Assembly (NCBI RefSeq): GCF_900112495.1
Contig: NZ_FOMA01000001.1
Span: 372,001-436,000, forward strand
Direction: 5' to 3'
Origin: Bacillus sp. OV322
GTDB lineage: Bacteria > Bacillota > Bacilli > Bacillales > DSM-1321
DNA: 64,000 bases
Positions 25,463 through 34,711 of this stretch are shown in pieces (the first letter of the stretch is position 1; each line of letters starts with the position of its first letter). A program made the position numbers and the translations under genes. The notes beneath the pieces were generated by a model. It was not told the origin of the DNA, did not search any database, and was given only the letters and a program-made list of their open reading frames with translations.

Positions 25463-25696
25463 GGCTCTTTTCTAATTGCTCTTTTCTTAAAGATTGTTGT
25501 TTTTTTAATTTGTTATGTGAGACGTTCCCTTGACAAGTCAGGTTGATTGGAGCGTAAGGTGCGGGACTCCTGCGGGATAAGCAGAACAGGTGAGGCCTAA
25601 GCAGGCGCAGCCATGGAGGCTCACGCGGAAAGCGAGCATCCTGGAGCAGAAATCAACCACCATGTGTCATAGCAGCAATGTTTGCGAAAAACAGCC
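25463..25696 (+). repeat. Dispersed repeat, copy (full length)
   Basis: Starts GGCTCTTTTCT, carries all core blocks (GTCAGGTTGATTGGAGCGTA, GACTCCTGCGGGATAAGC, GCAGGCGCAGCC, GGAGGCTCACGCGGAAAGC, GAAATCAACCACC) and ends CGAAAAACAGCC. About 234 bp, between the YezD-family gene and dppA. Confidence 0.9.
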
Positions 25697-25899
25697 TTTT
25701 GATTCATGCAGAAGAGAGATCAATCCAGTATATCTTATAGGTTTTGTTGGTTCGAAACGGTTTGTAAACGATACTAATTTTTTATTTCGAGATAATAAAG
25801 TAATGAAGACAGGAATTGAAAATTTTTTATCTGAAAGAAAAAACCCCATGCTAGCGGCTTTTACTGCAGGCTAATGCTATTTATTAAGCCAGATTCAGA
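25697..25899. other. Intergenic region before the dpp promoter
   Basis: About 200 bases of AT-rich DNA between the repeat copy and the dpp promoter. No gene with a ribosome site and no RNA element was recognised. Confidence 0.4.
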
Positions 25900-25940
25900 T
25901 TGCAAGAAATAGTATTATAATTTATAATTTTAAGAAAATT
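25900..25940 (+). promoter_or_regulatory. dpp promoter with CodY box
   Basis: TTGCAA (25900-25905), 17 bases, TATAAT (25923-25928). AATTTTAAGAAAATT at 25926-25940 matches the CodY consensus AATTTTCWGAAAATT in 14 of 15 positions and covers the -10 and start point. In B. subtilis the dpp operon is repressed by CodY during rich growth. Confidence 0.88.
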
Positions 25941-25971
25941 ATAACTTTTTAAAAAGGGAGTGAATTTGGGG

Positions 25972-26796
25972 ATGAAGTTATATGTGTCTGTTGATATGGA
26001 GGGAATCACTGGTTTAGCCGACCATACTCATGTTGACTCTTCTCAGCACAATTATGAACGAAGCCGGATCATTATGACGGATGAAGCAAATAGTGTAGTT
26101 TCGGCTGCTTTTGAAGAAGGCGCAAGCGAGGTAATCGTCAATGACAGCCACTCTAAGATGAACAATTTGCTTATCGAAAGGCTCCATCCTGAAACACAGC
26201 TGATTACAGGAGATGTAAAGCCGTTTTCCATGGTTCAGGGACTCGATGATACATATACGGGAGCCATGTTTGTGGGATATCATGCACGGGCAGGCATGAA
26301 GGGGGTTATGTCCCATAGCATGATTTTTGGAGTGAGGAATTTCTTTATTAATGATACACCTGTTGGAGAATTGGGATTTAACGCATATGTCGCAGGATAT
26401 TACGATGTACCAGTCATTATGTCGGCTGGAGATGACAGGGCGGCTTTAGAAGCTGAACAGCTGATTCCAAATATCACAACCGTTACAGTAAAAGAAAGTA
26501 TTTCCCGGTCAGCGGTAAAATCATTGACCCCTGCGAAGGCGGCAGCACTTCTCCGCGAAAAAACGACATATGCGATAAAAAATAAAAATAAGGTGAAACC
26601 GCTTACCCCGCCGGACCGCCCTCTGCTCGCAATTGAATTTTCTAATTACGGAGAAGCCGAATGGGCGAACCTGATGCCAGGTACGGAAATCGTCCCGGGC
26701 ACTTGCACGGTGCGTTTCCAGTCAAAGGATATCCTTGAAGCTTACCAGGCTATGCTTGTCATGACAGAATTAGCGATGAGAACTACATTTTGTTAA
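25972..26796 (+). CDS. dppA: D-aminopeptidase DppA
   Basis: A 274-residue M55-family zinc peptidase that removes N-terminal D-amino acids such as D-Ala from short peptides. The start MKLYVSVDMEGITGL with its metal-binding Asp/Glu, the VNDSHSKMNN motif, SMVQGLD, the GYHARAG metal His, and GVMSHSMIFGVR match B. subtilis DppA almost throughout. ATG 25972 agrees with that protein; GTG 25960 lies on the GGGAG ribosome site. First gene of the dpp operon. Confidence 0.95.
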   Translation: MKLYVSVDMEGITGLADHTHVDSSQHNYERSRIIMTDEANSVVSAAFEEGASEVIVNDSHSKMNNLLIERLHPETQLITGDVKPFSMVQGLDDTYTGAMFVGYHARAGMKGVMSHSMIFGVRNFFINDTPVGELGFNAYVAGYYDVPVIMSAGDDRAALEAEQLIPNITTVTVKESISRSAVKSLTPAKAAALLREKTTYAIKNKNKVKPLTPPDRPLLAIEFSNYGEAEWANLMPGTEIVPGTCTVRFQSKDILEAYQAMLVMTELAMRTTFC

Positions 26797-26809
26797 GGGG
26801 AGCTTTTAG

Positions 26810-27742
26810 ATGAAATCATACATAATCAAAAGGCTTGTTTCCATGATTGTGACTCTTTGGCTGATAGTGACCATGACGTTCTTTCTTATGCATTCTATCC
26901 CGGGGTCGCCTTTTAATGAAGAAAGAGCTACAAATGAAGCTGTTCAAAAGAACTTGAAAGCTTTTTATCATTTAGATGACCCTCTTTATGTACAATATGG
27001 TGCCTATTTAAAATCGCTTGCGGTTTTAGACTTCGGCCCATCCATAAAAAAACCATCTCAGACAGTAAACGATATGCTCGGGAGGGGCTTTCCCATTTCC
27101 TTTGAATTAGGCATGTGGACCCTTATTGTGGCTGTCTTTTCAGGATTGATACTTGGTATAGCTGCAGCACTGCGCCATAACGGGATAATCGATTATGCAG
27201 CCATGGCCATTGCCGTGTTTGGGATTTCCATTCCCAATTTCGTGCTGGCGACTCTATTGATTCAGCAGCTGGCAATAACCTGGCCGATTTTCCCTGTATC
27301 TACCTGGCAAAGCCCCATGCACATGGTTTTGCCGATCCTTGCGCTTGCAACTGCACCAATGGCGATTATTGCAAGATTAACAAGGACGAGCATGCTGGAG
27401 GTTTTAACGCAGGATTATATCAGGACTGCCAGGGCAAAGGGCCTTTCCCCTCTTAAAATTGTCATTAAGCATGCGCTCCGCAATGCTTTGCTTCCAGTAA
27501 TTACAGTGCTTGGGACTCTCGCGGCAAGCATCCTGACAGGAACCTTTGTCATTGAAAAGATTTTTGCCATTCCTGGCATGGGGAAATACTTTGTCGACAG
27601 CATCGGCAATCGTGATTATCCCGTCATCATGGGTACAACGGTCTTTTACAGCTGCATTTTAATTGTCATGCTGTTTTTGGTGGATATTGCATATGGCATT
27701 TTAGATCCCAGAATCAAGCTGCATAGAAAGGATGGCAATTAA
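26810..27742 (+). CDS. dppB: Dipeptide ABC transporter, permease DppB
   Basis: A 310-residue membrane protein with about six helices. The N-terminal IIKRLVSMIVTLWLIVTMTF, the GSPFNEER periplasmic segment and the cytoplasmic EAA loop (DYIRTARAKGLSPLKIVIKHALRNAL) are typical of the OppB/DppB family. Follows dppA by 13 bases with AAGGGGAG upstream. Forms the channel with DppC. Confidence 0.94.
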   Translation: MKSYIIKRLVSMIVTLWLIVTMTFFLMHSIPGSPFNEERATNEAVQKNLKAFYHLDDPLYVQYGAYLKSLAVLDFGPSIKKPSQTVNDMLGRGFPISFELGMWTLIVAVFSGLILGIAAALRHNGIIDYAAMAIAVFGISIPNFVLATLLIQQLAITWPIFPVSTWQSPMHMVLPILALATAPMAIIARLTRTSMLEVLTQDYIRTARAKGLSPLKIVIKHALRNALLPVITVLGTLAASILTGTFVIEKIFAIPGMGKYFVDSIGNRDYPVIMGTTVFYSCILIVMLFLVDIAYGILDPRIKLHRKDGN

Positions 27743-28687
27743 ATGGAACTTCATAAAATGAATGAATCCCATAGAGCCCCGGACATTCCTGATGAATGGT
27801 TCCGGCCAAAAAGTAAAGATGCGCATCAGGCGGAAAAAGTGGTCAGGCCAAGTCTCTCATATTGGCAGGATTCATTTCGCAGGCTTTTAAAAAATAAACT
27901 TGCTGTCGGGGGCCTGCTTTTCCTGATTTTTCTTGTAATTATGGCGATTTTTGGGCCGCTGCTTCCGCACCATGCGGAAAATTTGAGAAAACAAAACCTG
28001 CCTCCGTCCAGTGATTACTGGTTTGGCACAGATTCATTTGGCAGAGATGTATTTAACAGAACATGGATCGGTGCGAGGGTATCATTGTTCGTGGGGGCTG
28101 CTGCTGCTCTTGTAGATCTCATTATTGGTGTTGCATATGGCGGATTTTCAGGATATAAAGGCGGAAGAACAGACAATTTCATGATGAGAATCATTGAAGT
28201 ATTATACGGACTGCCTTATCTGCTTGTTGTCATACTGGTTATGGTTGTGCTTGGGCCTGGGCTTTTTACCATCATTGCGGCACTTTCGATTACTGGCTGG
28301 ATTGGTATGGCCCGGATTGTCCGCGGGCAGGTCCTGCAAATCAAGAACTATGAATTTGTGCTGGCTTCAAAGACGTTTGGAACGAAAACATCCCGGATTA
28401 TAAAGAAAAACCTGCTTCCAAACACAATGGGGCCAATTATTGTCCAAATGACGCTGACCATCCCGTCCGCCATTTTTGCTGAGGCCTTTCTAAGTTTTCT
28501 TGGCCTTGGCATACAGCCTCCGAACACAAGCTGGGGCATGATGGCAAATGATGCTTTGTCGGCAATATTAACAGGGAATTGGTGGCTTCTTTTCTTCCCG
28601 GCATTTTTTATATCAGCGACAATGTTCGCTTTTAATGTACTCGGAGACGGCTTGCAGGATGCATTTGACCCTAAGCTAAGGAGGTGA
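27743..28687 (+). CDS. dppC: Dipeptide ABC transporter, permease DppC
   Basis: A 314-residue membrane protein of the OppC/DppC family. A hydrophilic N-terminal part (to about residue 50) precedes the helices; FGTDSFGRDVFNRTWIGARVSL and the EAA loop (FVLASKTFGTKTSRIIKKNLLPN) are conserved. Its ATG directly follows the dppB stop, so the two are coupled. Confidence 0.94.
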   Translation: MELHKMNESHRAPDIPDEWFRPKSKDAHQAEKVVRPSLSYWQDSFRRLLKNKLAVGGLLFLIFLVIMAIFGPLLPHHAENLRKQNLPPSSDYWFGTDSFGRDVFNRTWIGARVSLFVGAAAALVDLIIGVAYGGFSGYKGGRTDNFMMRIIEVLYGLPYLLVVILVMVVLGPGLFTIIAALSITGWIGMARIVRGQVLQIKNYEFVLASKTFGTKTSRIIKKNLLPNTMGPIIVQMTLTIPSAIFAEAFLSFLGLGIQPPNTSWGMMANDALSAILTGNWWLLFFPAFFISATMFAFNVLGDGLQDAFDPKLRR

Positions 28688-28692
28688 GCAGG

Positions 28693-29691
28693 ATGGAAAA
28701 AGTATTAAAAGTGAAAAATCTTGAGGTGAAATTTGATACATACGGCGGTCAAGTCGAAGCAGTAAGAGGTGTAACCTTTGATTTGTTCAGGGGAGAAACG
28801 CTGGCCATTGTCGGGGAATCGGGCTGCGGGAAAAGCGTGACTTCACAGAGCATAATGGGATTGATTCCAAATCCCCCCGGCAGGATAACGGGAGGTGAAA
28901 TCCTGTTTAACGGCAGGAACTTGGCAAAAACCAGGGAAAAAGAAATGCGGAAGGTCAGGGGAGCAGATATTTCGATGATTTTTCAGGATCCCATGACAGC
29001 ACTGAATCCTACATTGACAATCGGGGAACAAATCATTGAAGGCATTTTACAGCATGAAAATATATCCAGAGGAAAAGCAAGGGAAAAGGCGGTTGAAATG
29101 CTTTCTCTTGTGGGCATTCCTGGACCGGAATCCCGGCTTAAGCAATATCCCCATCAATTTAGCGGGGGAATGAGGCAGAGGATCATGATTGCCATTGCCT
29201 TGGTGTGCAATCCTGAAATCCTGATTGCCGATGAGCCGACCACAGCTCTTGATGTTACCATACAGGCTCAGATATTGGAGCTGTTTAAGGATATACAAAA
29301 AAAGACCGGGGTTTCCATTATTCTTATTACACATGATTTAGGCGTGGTGGCTCAGGTAGCAGACCGGATTGCGGTCATGTATGCCGGGAAAATAGTGGAG
29401 ACAGGATCGAGGCGTGATATTTTTTACAACCCGCAGCATCCATATACAAGAGGCCTCTTGCGTTCTGTTCCGCGGCTGGACAAAGAAGATGCCGAATTAT
29501 TTCCTATTTCAGGGTCTCCGCCAGATTTATTTTCGCCTCCAAAAGGGTGCCCTTTTGCAGCAAGATGCGAATACACCATGGAGGTTTGCGACAGGGTGTA
29601 TCCGCTGAAAACAGCACTTTCCCAGAATCATGAGGTGGATTGCTGGCTGCAAGATGAGCGTGCCCGACACATGCTGCCAGCCGCTCCATAA
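28693..29691 (+). CDS. dppD: Dipeptide ABC transporter, ATPase DppD
   Basis: A 332-residue ABC ATPase. Walker [12 protein letters not shown] near residue 40, signature FSGGMRQR near 155 and Walker B LIADEPTTALD near 177 are intact. The C-terminal oligopeptide-ABC extension with its conserved Cys cluster (GCPFAARCEYTMEVCDRV...CW) is present. ATG 28693 has AAGGAGGT 7-8 bases upstream. Confidence 0.94.
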   Translation: MEKVLKVKNLEVKFDTYGGQVEAVRGVTFDLFRGETLAIVGESGCGKSVTSQSIMGLIPNPPGRITGGEILFNGRNLAKTREKEMRKVRGADISMIFQDPMTALNPTLTIGEQIIEGILQHENISRGKAREKAVEMLSLVGIPGPESRLKQYPHQFSGGMRQRIMIAIALVCNPEILIADEPTTALDVTIQAQILELFKDIQKKTGVSIILITHDLGVVAQVADRIAVMYAGKIVETGSRRDIFYNPQHPYTRGLLRSVPRLDKEDAELFPISGSPPDLFSPPKGCPFAARCEYTMEVCDRVYPLKTALSQNHEVDCWLQDERARHMLPAAP

Positions 29692-29871
29692 AGATTAACG
29701 AATAGACGGCATCACTGTCCGCACGGCTCCTGGCCTTTGCGGATATAAGTATAGCTCTAAAAATTTGTTCTGTTAAAACTTTATGCTGATTTGGCCAATT
29801 GCTGTTTACTGGCACTTGCACCGGATATCTGCAGACAAGATTATCAGAGCTAAAAATTAAGGGGGAAGAAT

Positions 29872-31491
29872 ATGAAGAAACTGGGAACGATTTTTATGGC
29901 TGCAACTCTGACATTAGCACTTGGAGCATGTACTGCAACAAAGGATGCAGGCTCAGAAGCGGATGGAGGGAGCAAAAAAGGCGGGGAAAAAGTGCTGAAC
30001 CTGAATAATGGATCAGAACCCACTTCGTTTGATCCGGCGATAGGCTTTGATGCTGTTTCATGGAATGCTCTGAATAACCTCATGGAAGGACTGACCCGTT
30101 TAGGAAAAGATAATAAGCCGGCACCTGCGGCGGCAAAATCCTGGGATATTTCTAACGATGGAAAAACCTATACTTTTCATCTTCGTCCTGATGCCAAATG
30201 GTCAAATGGGGATAAAGTGAAAGCGGGAGACTTTGTTTATGCATGGAAGCGCCTGCTGGATCCTAAGACAGGCTCATCGGCTGCATTCCTTGGTTATTTC
30301 ATTGATGGAGCCGAGGCATATAATACCGGCAAGGGTTCTGCAGATGATGTAAAGGTTGCGGCAAAGGATGACCAAACCTTTGAAGTAACACTGACAAGTG
30401 CCCAGGCCTACTTTTTAAGTGTTATTGCTAATCCAGCCTTCTTCCCGGTAGATGAAAAAGTGGCTAAGGAAAATCCTAAATGGTTTGCTGAAGCCAAGTC
30501 CTTTGTCGGTAATGGCCCCTTTAACCTAACCGGCTGGACACATGACAGTGAAATGACGATGAAGAAAAATGATAAATACTGGGATGCCAAAAATGTAAAG
30601 CTGGATAAAGTGCACTGGGCAATGGTTGATGACACAAATACCGAATATCAGATGTTTAAAAAGGGCGATCTTGATAAGTCAGATGTTCCTTCAGATCTGG
30701 CCGAAAGTCTCTTTAAAGATCCCAAGCTTCACATCGAGGACCAGGCAGGTGAGTATTTTTACAGGTTCAATCTTACAAAAGAACCGTTTCAAAATGCAAA
30801 CATCCGCAAAGCTTTCGCCATGGCTGCAGATCAAAAGGAAATGGTCAGTTATGTGACCAAGAAAAAAGAAAAAGAAGCGTATGGGTTTGTTTCTTACGGC
30901 TTTAAAGATCCTTCCGGGAAAGACTTCCGTGAAACAAATGGCGATCTGGTCAAAACAGATCCTAAGCAGGCAAAGGAGCTGTTAAAGAAAGGAATGCAGG
31001 AAGAAGGCTACTCTAAGCTTCCGCAGGTCACCTTAACTTATAGTACGGATGATGTTCATAAGAAAATCGCTGAAGCACTTCAAGGCATGTTTAAGAAAAA
31101 TTTGAATGTCGATGTAAAGCTTGCCAATATGGAAGCGAACGTGTTCACCACTGAGCAAAAAGCAATCAAATTGCAGCTGTCCCGATCCTCTTTCCTTGCG
31201 GATTATGCAGATCCTATCAACTTCCTTGAAAACTTCCAGACTGGTCATTCCATGAACCGCACAGGCTGGAGCAACAAGGAATATGACCAATTAATCAAGG
31301 ATGCGAAAAGTGAGGGAGATGAAACTAAGCGTTTTGAGTTGATGTATAAAGCTGAAAAAGTGCTCTTCCAGGACATGCCCATTATTCCTATCCATTTCTA
31401 TAATCAAGCGTACTTACTGAATAAATCTGTTACAGGTGTTGTGTATCATCCAGTAGGTTATCTCGAATTGAAATGGGCAGACAAAAAGTAA
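29872..31491 (+). CDS. dppE: Dipeptide-binding lipoprotein DppE
   Basis: A 539-residue substrate-binding lipoprotein of the OppA family. The signal peptide ends LALGAC with the lipidated Cys at residue 20, followed by a flexible Gly/Ser/Lys segment. Conserved family parts include LNLNNGSEPTSFDPAIG near residue 42 and VGNGPFNLTGW. AAGGGGGAAG lies just before ATG 29872. In the 180-base gap after dppD a short stem (TCCGCA..TGCGGA) is visible but has no T run, so DppE is probably on the same transcript. Confidence 0.93.
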   Translation: MKKLGTIFMAATLTLALGACTATKDAGSEADGGSKKGGEKVLNLNNGSEPTSFDPAIGFDAVSWNALNNLMEGLTRLGKDNKPAPAAAKSWDISNDGKTYTFHLRPDAKWSNGDKVKAGDFVYAWKRLLDPKTGSSAAFLGYFIDGAEAYNTGKGSADDVKVAAKDDQTFEVTLTSAQAYFLSVIANPAFFPVDEKVAKENPKWFAEAKSFVGNGPFNLTGWTHDSEMTMKKNDKYWDAKNVKLDKVHWAMVDDTNTEYQMFKKGDLDKSDVPSDLAESLFKDPKLHIEDQAGEYFYRFNLTKEPFQNANIRKAFAMAADQKEMVSYVTKKKEKEAYGFVSYGFKDPSGKDFRETNGDLVKTDPKQAKELLKKGMQEEGYSKLPQVTLTYSTDDVHKKIAEALQGMFKKNLNVDVKLANMEANVFTTEQKAIKLQLSRSSFLADYADPINFLENFQTGHSMNRTGWSNKEYDQLIKDAKSEGDETKRFELMYKAEKVLFQDMPIIPIHFYNQAYLLNKSVTGVVYHPVGYLELKWADKK

Positions 31492-31543
31492 TGACCATGA
31501 CTTGCCATCAATGTAAGTCACCATAGCTTCCGCTTATTCTTTA

Positions 31544-31611
31544 AGGCTGTTTTCGTAAAATTTGCTGCTATGGAACAAGGGGGTGATTTCCGCATCTTTA
31601 AGAAAAGAGCC
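31544..31611 (-). repeat. Dispersed repeat, 68-bp internally deleted copy
   Basis: Starts GGCTGTTTTCGTAAA, keeps the TGCTATGGAACAAGG and GTGATTTCCGC blocks and then jumps to the other end, CTTTAAGAAAAGAGCC. Both terminal inverted repeats remain. Confidence 0.85.
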
Positions 31612-31618
31612 TTCTTTG

Positions 31619-31655
31619 AAAAGGGAGTGTTTCCTCGAACACTCCCTTTTGTTTC
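31619..31655 (+). terminator. Terminator after dppE
   Basis: AAAAGGGAGTGTT and AACACTCCCTTTT, perfect 13-bp stem, 6-base loop, then GTTTC. It may separate the dpp and ykf parts into two transcription units. Confidence 0.85.
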
Positions 31656-31753
31656 AATGGGGGAAAAGATCTCCTGGAATCAGAAAATCTATCCCGCAAA
31701 CCGCATATAAATCTTAGGAAGATAACAGCAAGATGATGAAAGGAGATTTTACC

Positions 31754-32674
31754 ATGCCAATAAAGCCTAACCGTCTCCAAAAAGGAGATACAGTTGGAGT
31801 CATTGCTCCTGCCAGTCCCCCCAATCCTGAAAATCTGAAGAAATCTCTTCATTTCCTGGAGGAGCTGGGACTGAAAGTGAAAATAGGGCAGCATGTTGAA
31901 AGGCTGAATGGATATTTGGCGGGTTCTGATGAAGAAAGGCTCCAGGATGTTCATGATATGTTTTTAGATCGTGAAATAAAAGCCATCTTTTGTGCCTGTG
32001 GAGGCTACGGCACAGGCAGGATAGCTGCAGGAATAGATTTTAATATCATCAAAGAAAACCCAAAAATATTCTGGGGATACAGTGATATTACCTTTTTGCA
32101 TAATGCCATCAATCAGCAGACAGGCTTGGTGACTTTTCATGGGCCTATGCTTAGCTCGGATATAGGCAAGGAAGATGCAGATCCGCTTACAAAACGATTA
32201 TTTTCCCAATTATTTGTTCCAGGAGAGTTCACATATACAGAAGATATTTCGCCATTAACATCTATGATTTCAGGAAAAGCCCGCGGACAGCTTGCAGGAG
32301 GGAACCTGACACTGCTGTGCAGCACTCTTGGCACACCTTATGAAGCGGATGTTAAAGGAAAAATATTATTAATTGAAGATATCAACGAAGAGCCGCGCAA
32401 TGTAGACAGGATGCTCAATCAATTGCTGATGAGCGGAAAACTGAGAGATACAGCAGGCATTGCAGTCGGAGATTTTAACCAATGTGAACCGGATAGGGAG
32501 CAAAGCTTAACACTTGATGAAGTGATCGATCATTATATCGCTTTGGCAAATGTGCCGGCAATCAAAGGATTCAAGATCGGGCACTGCTCGCCGAATGTAT
32601 CAGTTCCTCTTGGAGCTTATGCGGTCATTGATGCAGATGAAAAAAAATTAGCCATAGAAAGCGGCGTTCTATAA
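31754..32674 (+). CDS. ykfA: LD-carboxypeptidase family protein YkfA
   Basis: A 306-residue serine peptidase of family S66 (LdcA-like), which trims D-Ala from murein tetrapeptides in the cytoplasm. GVIAPASPP at the N-terminus, the nucleophile Ser region GYSDITFLHNAI near residue 108, the Glu region LLIEDINEEPRNVDRML near 207 and the His in KIGHCSPN near 275 are seen. ATG 31754 has AAAGGAG upstream; a farther ATG at 31733 does not. No signal peptide. First gene of the ykf part. Confidence 0.92.
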   Translation: MPIKPNRLQKGDTVGVIAPASPPNPENLKKSLHFLEELGLKVKIGQHVERLNGYLAGSDEERLQDVHDMFLDREIKAIFCACGGYGTGRIAAGIDFNIIKENPKIFWGYSDITFLHNAINQQTGLVTFHGPMLSSDIGKEDADPLTKRLFSQLFVPGEFTYTEDISPLTSMISGKARGQLAGGNLTLLCSTLGTPYEADVKGKILLIEDINEEPRNVDRMLNQLLMSGKLRDTAGIAVGDFNQCEPDREQSLTLDEVIDHYIALANVPAIKGFKIGHCSPNVSVPLGAYAVIDADEKKLAIESGVL

Positions 32675-32686
32675 GGAGTGACCAGC

Positions 32687-33796
32687 TTGAATATTATTAA
32701 AATCGAAACTTTTCGAGTATCGGTTCCGTTAATTAAACCATTCAAGACAGCTCTCCGGACGGTGGAAATTGCAGAATCCGTATATATGAAATTGACCTGC
32801 GATAACGGCATATCAGGATGGGGCGAAGCGCCGCCAACCCTTGTCATAACAGGTGAAAGCATGGACAGCATTGAATCTTCCATCCACAAAGTCTTAAAGC
32901 CGATGCTGTTAAATAAAAATCTTCTGCAATATGAATCTATTTTCCAGGAAATGAAATCAGTGCTTACTGGAAACTCCAGTGCGAAGGCCGCAGCGGATAT
33001 GGCTATTTATGACTGTCTTTCGCAATATTGCAAACTGCCTCTCTACCAGTTTCTGGGCGGATACAGAAAAGAAATAGAAACAGATTATACGGTAAGTGTG
33101 AATGGTCCTGAAGAGATGGGCGAAGATGCGGTTTCATATATTAAGCGGGGCTTTAATGTTCTGAAAATAAAGGTCGGCAAAGATCAGGCAGCTCTTGATA
33201 TAGACAGAATCACAGAAATCCGCAGCCGTACAGGCAAGGATATTAAAATCCGCCTTGATGCCAATCAGGGCTGGACACCAAAGGAAGCCATCCGGACGAT
33301 AAAGACATTGGAAGACCGCGGCTTGGATATTGAACTGGTAGAGCAGCCCGTGAAGGCTCATGATATTGAGGGGCTAAAGCAGGTAACAGATTCTGTAGAA
33401 ACTAAAATTATGGCAGATGAAAGCATCTTTACTCCAAAGCAGGCTTTTGAGGTATTAAAAACGCGCAGTGCTGATTTAATCAATATCAAACTCATGAAAG
33501 CTGGAGGCATTTATCAGGCACAAATTATTAATAACCTGGCAGAAGCATGCGGGGTGGAGTGCATGGCAGGAAGCATGATTGAAACCAAACTCGGGCTGAC
33601 AGCGGCAGCGCATTTTGCCGCAAGCAAAAAGAATATCACCCGATTTGATTTTGATGCCCCGCTTATGCTTGCAAGAGATTTGGTTGAAGGGGGCATTGTT
33701 TATAATGGGCGCAGAATTTCCCTTCCAGAGTCCCCTGGTCTTGGAATAAGCGCGGTACACGCAGAAGGAGGAAAAGGTATTGAAAGTGCAGGCTGA
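32687..33796 (+). CDS. ykfB: L-Ala-D/L-Glu epimerase YkfB
   Basis: A 369-residue enolase-superfamily epimerase that converts the L-Ala-D-Glu released from murein into L-Ala-L-Glu. The capping-domain signature TALRTVEIAESVYMK, the KxK motif (LKIKVGKD, catalytic Lys near 160), the metal ligands in RLDANQGW, ELVEQPV and MADESIF, and the second Lys in INIKLMKAGG are all present. TTG 32687 is used, with AAGGAG 8 bases upstream and agreement with the family N-terminus. Its 3' end overlaps ykfC. Confidence 0.95.
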   Translation: MNIIKIETFRVSVPLIKPFKTALRTVEIAESVYMKLTCDNGISGWGEAPPTLVITGESMDSIESSIHKVLKPMLLNKNLLQYESIFQEMKSVLTGNSSAKAAADMAIYDCLSQYCKLPLYQFLGGYRKEIETDYTVSVNGPEEMGEDAVSYIKRGFNVLKIKVGKDQAALDIDRITEIRSRTGKDIKIRLDANQGWTPKEAIRTIKTLEDRGLDIELVEQPVKAHDIEGLKQVTDSVETKIMADESIFTPKQAFEVLKTRSADLINIKLMKAGGIYQAQIINNLAEACGVECMAGSMIETKLGLTAAAHFAASKKNITRFDFDAPLMLARDLVEGGIVYNGRRISLPESPGLGISAVHAEGGKGIESAG

Positions 33797-34709
33797 AATG
33801 ATTGTTAATGTGCCGGTAGCAAATGTATGGACTTCTTACGGATCGCCGAGGGAAATAGACGAAGATGCTCTTTCGCTGCCCATGAAGCTGGAGTCCTGGC
33901 TGACCAAAATGTCGTTTGAGCAGAGACTGGAATTATGCAATGCCAATCTCCTTCAATCACAGGCATTATATGGACAAAAAGTGCTGGTGATTAATGAAAA
34001 TGAAGACTGGGCAGAGGTCTGTATACCTGAGCAGCAATCAAATAAGGACGGAAGAGGCTATCCTGGTTGGATACCTAAAAAACATTTGGCATCACTGGCG
34101 GAGAACTTCGAACAGCATACTGGGCATGCTGCAATCAGAAAGAAGAAGGCGTGGCTTTTAGATGAAAAAAATCGCCAGCCCCTGCTTCAGCTGAGCTATG
34201 GAACGGCCCTGCCGGCAGCTGAAGTACAAAATGATTATGTAAAAGTAAGGACACCAGATGGATATGGTTTTTTTAGACGAGAAGATGTAGATATAATAGA
34301 AGATTTTAAGAGTGAAAAAGGCAGCGGCCAGGATATCGTGGATTCAGGCAAACAATTCCTCGGTCTTCCTTATTTATGGGGAGGAATGAGCAGCTTTGGC
34401 TTTGACTGTTCAGGTTTCAGCTATACGATGTGCAAAATGAATGGTTACCTTATTCCAAGGGATGCCGGAGAACAGGCTCAAAAAGGAAAGAAAGTAGAAC
34501 TGGATCATATTCAGCCGGGAGATTTGCTGTTTTTTGCATATAACGAAGGCCAGGGAGATTTGCATCATGTAGGAATTTATTATGGAGATGGCAAATTGCT
34601 TCACTCGCCAAAAACGGGAAAAGACATAGAAATCATTTCGATAGCGGGAACATTTTACGAAAAAGAGCTTTGCACAGCAAGCCGTTATTGGCAGGAGACG
34701 AGGGCATAA
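33780..34709 (+). CDS. ykfC: Gamma-D-glutamyl-L-amino acid endopeptidase YkfC
   Basis: A 309-residue cytoplasmic peptidase. Two bacterial SH3-like domains (about residues 5-185) precede an NlpC/P60 domain with catalytic Cys in [11 protein letters not shown] and His in [11 protein letters not shown]. It splits the D-Glu-diaminopimelate bond to give L-Ala-D-Glu, the substrate of YkfB. TTG start at 33780 with GAAGGAGG 9 bases upstream; overlaps ykfB by 17 bases. Lacks a signal peptide, as expected for recycling. Confidence 0.94.
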   Translation: MKVQAEMIVNVPVANVWTSYGSPREIDEDALSLPMKLESWLTKMSFEQRLELCNANLLQSQALYGQKVLVINENEDWAEVCIPEQQSNKDGRGYPGWIPKKHLASLAENFEQHTGHAAIRKKKAWLLDEKNRQPLLQLSYGTALPAAEVQNDYVKVRTPDGYGFFRREDVDIIEDFKSEKGSGQDIVDSGKQFLGLPYLWGGMSSFGFDCSGFSYTMCKMNGYLIPRDAGEQAQKGKKVELDHIQPGDLLFFAYNEGQGDLHHVGIYYGDGKLLHSPKTGKDIEIISIAGTFYEKELCTASRYWQETRA

Positions 34710-34711
34710 TC

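Noticed and set aside
25590..25874. 94-codon frame upstream of dppA
   Set aside because: Its first half is repeat sequence and it lacks a ribosome site.
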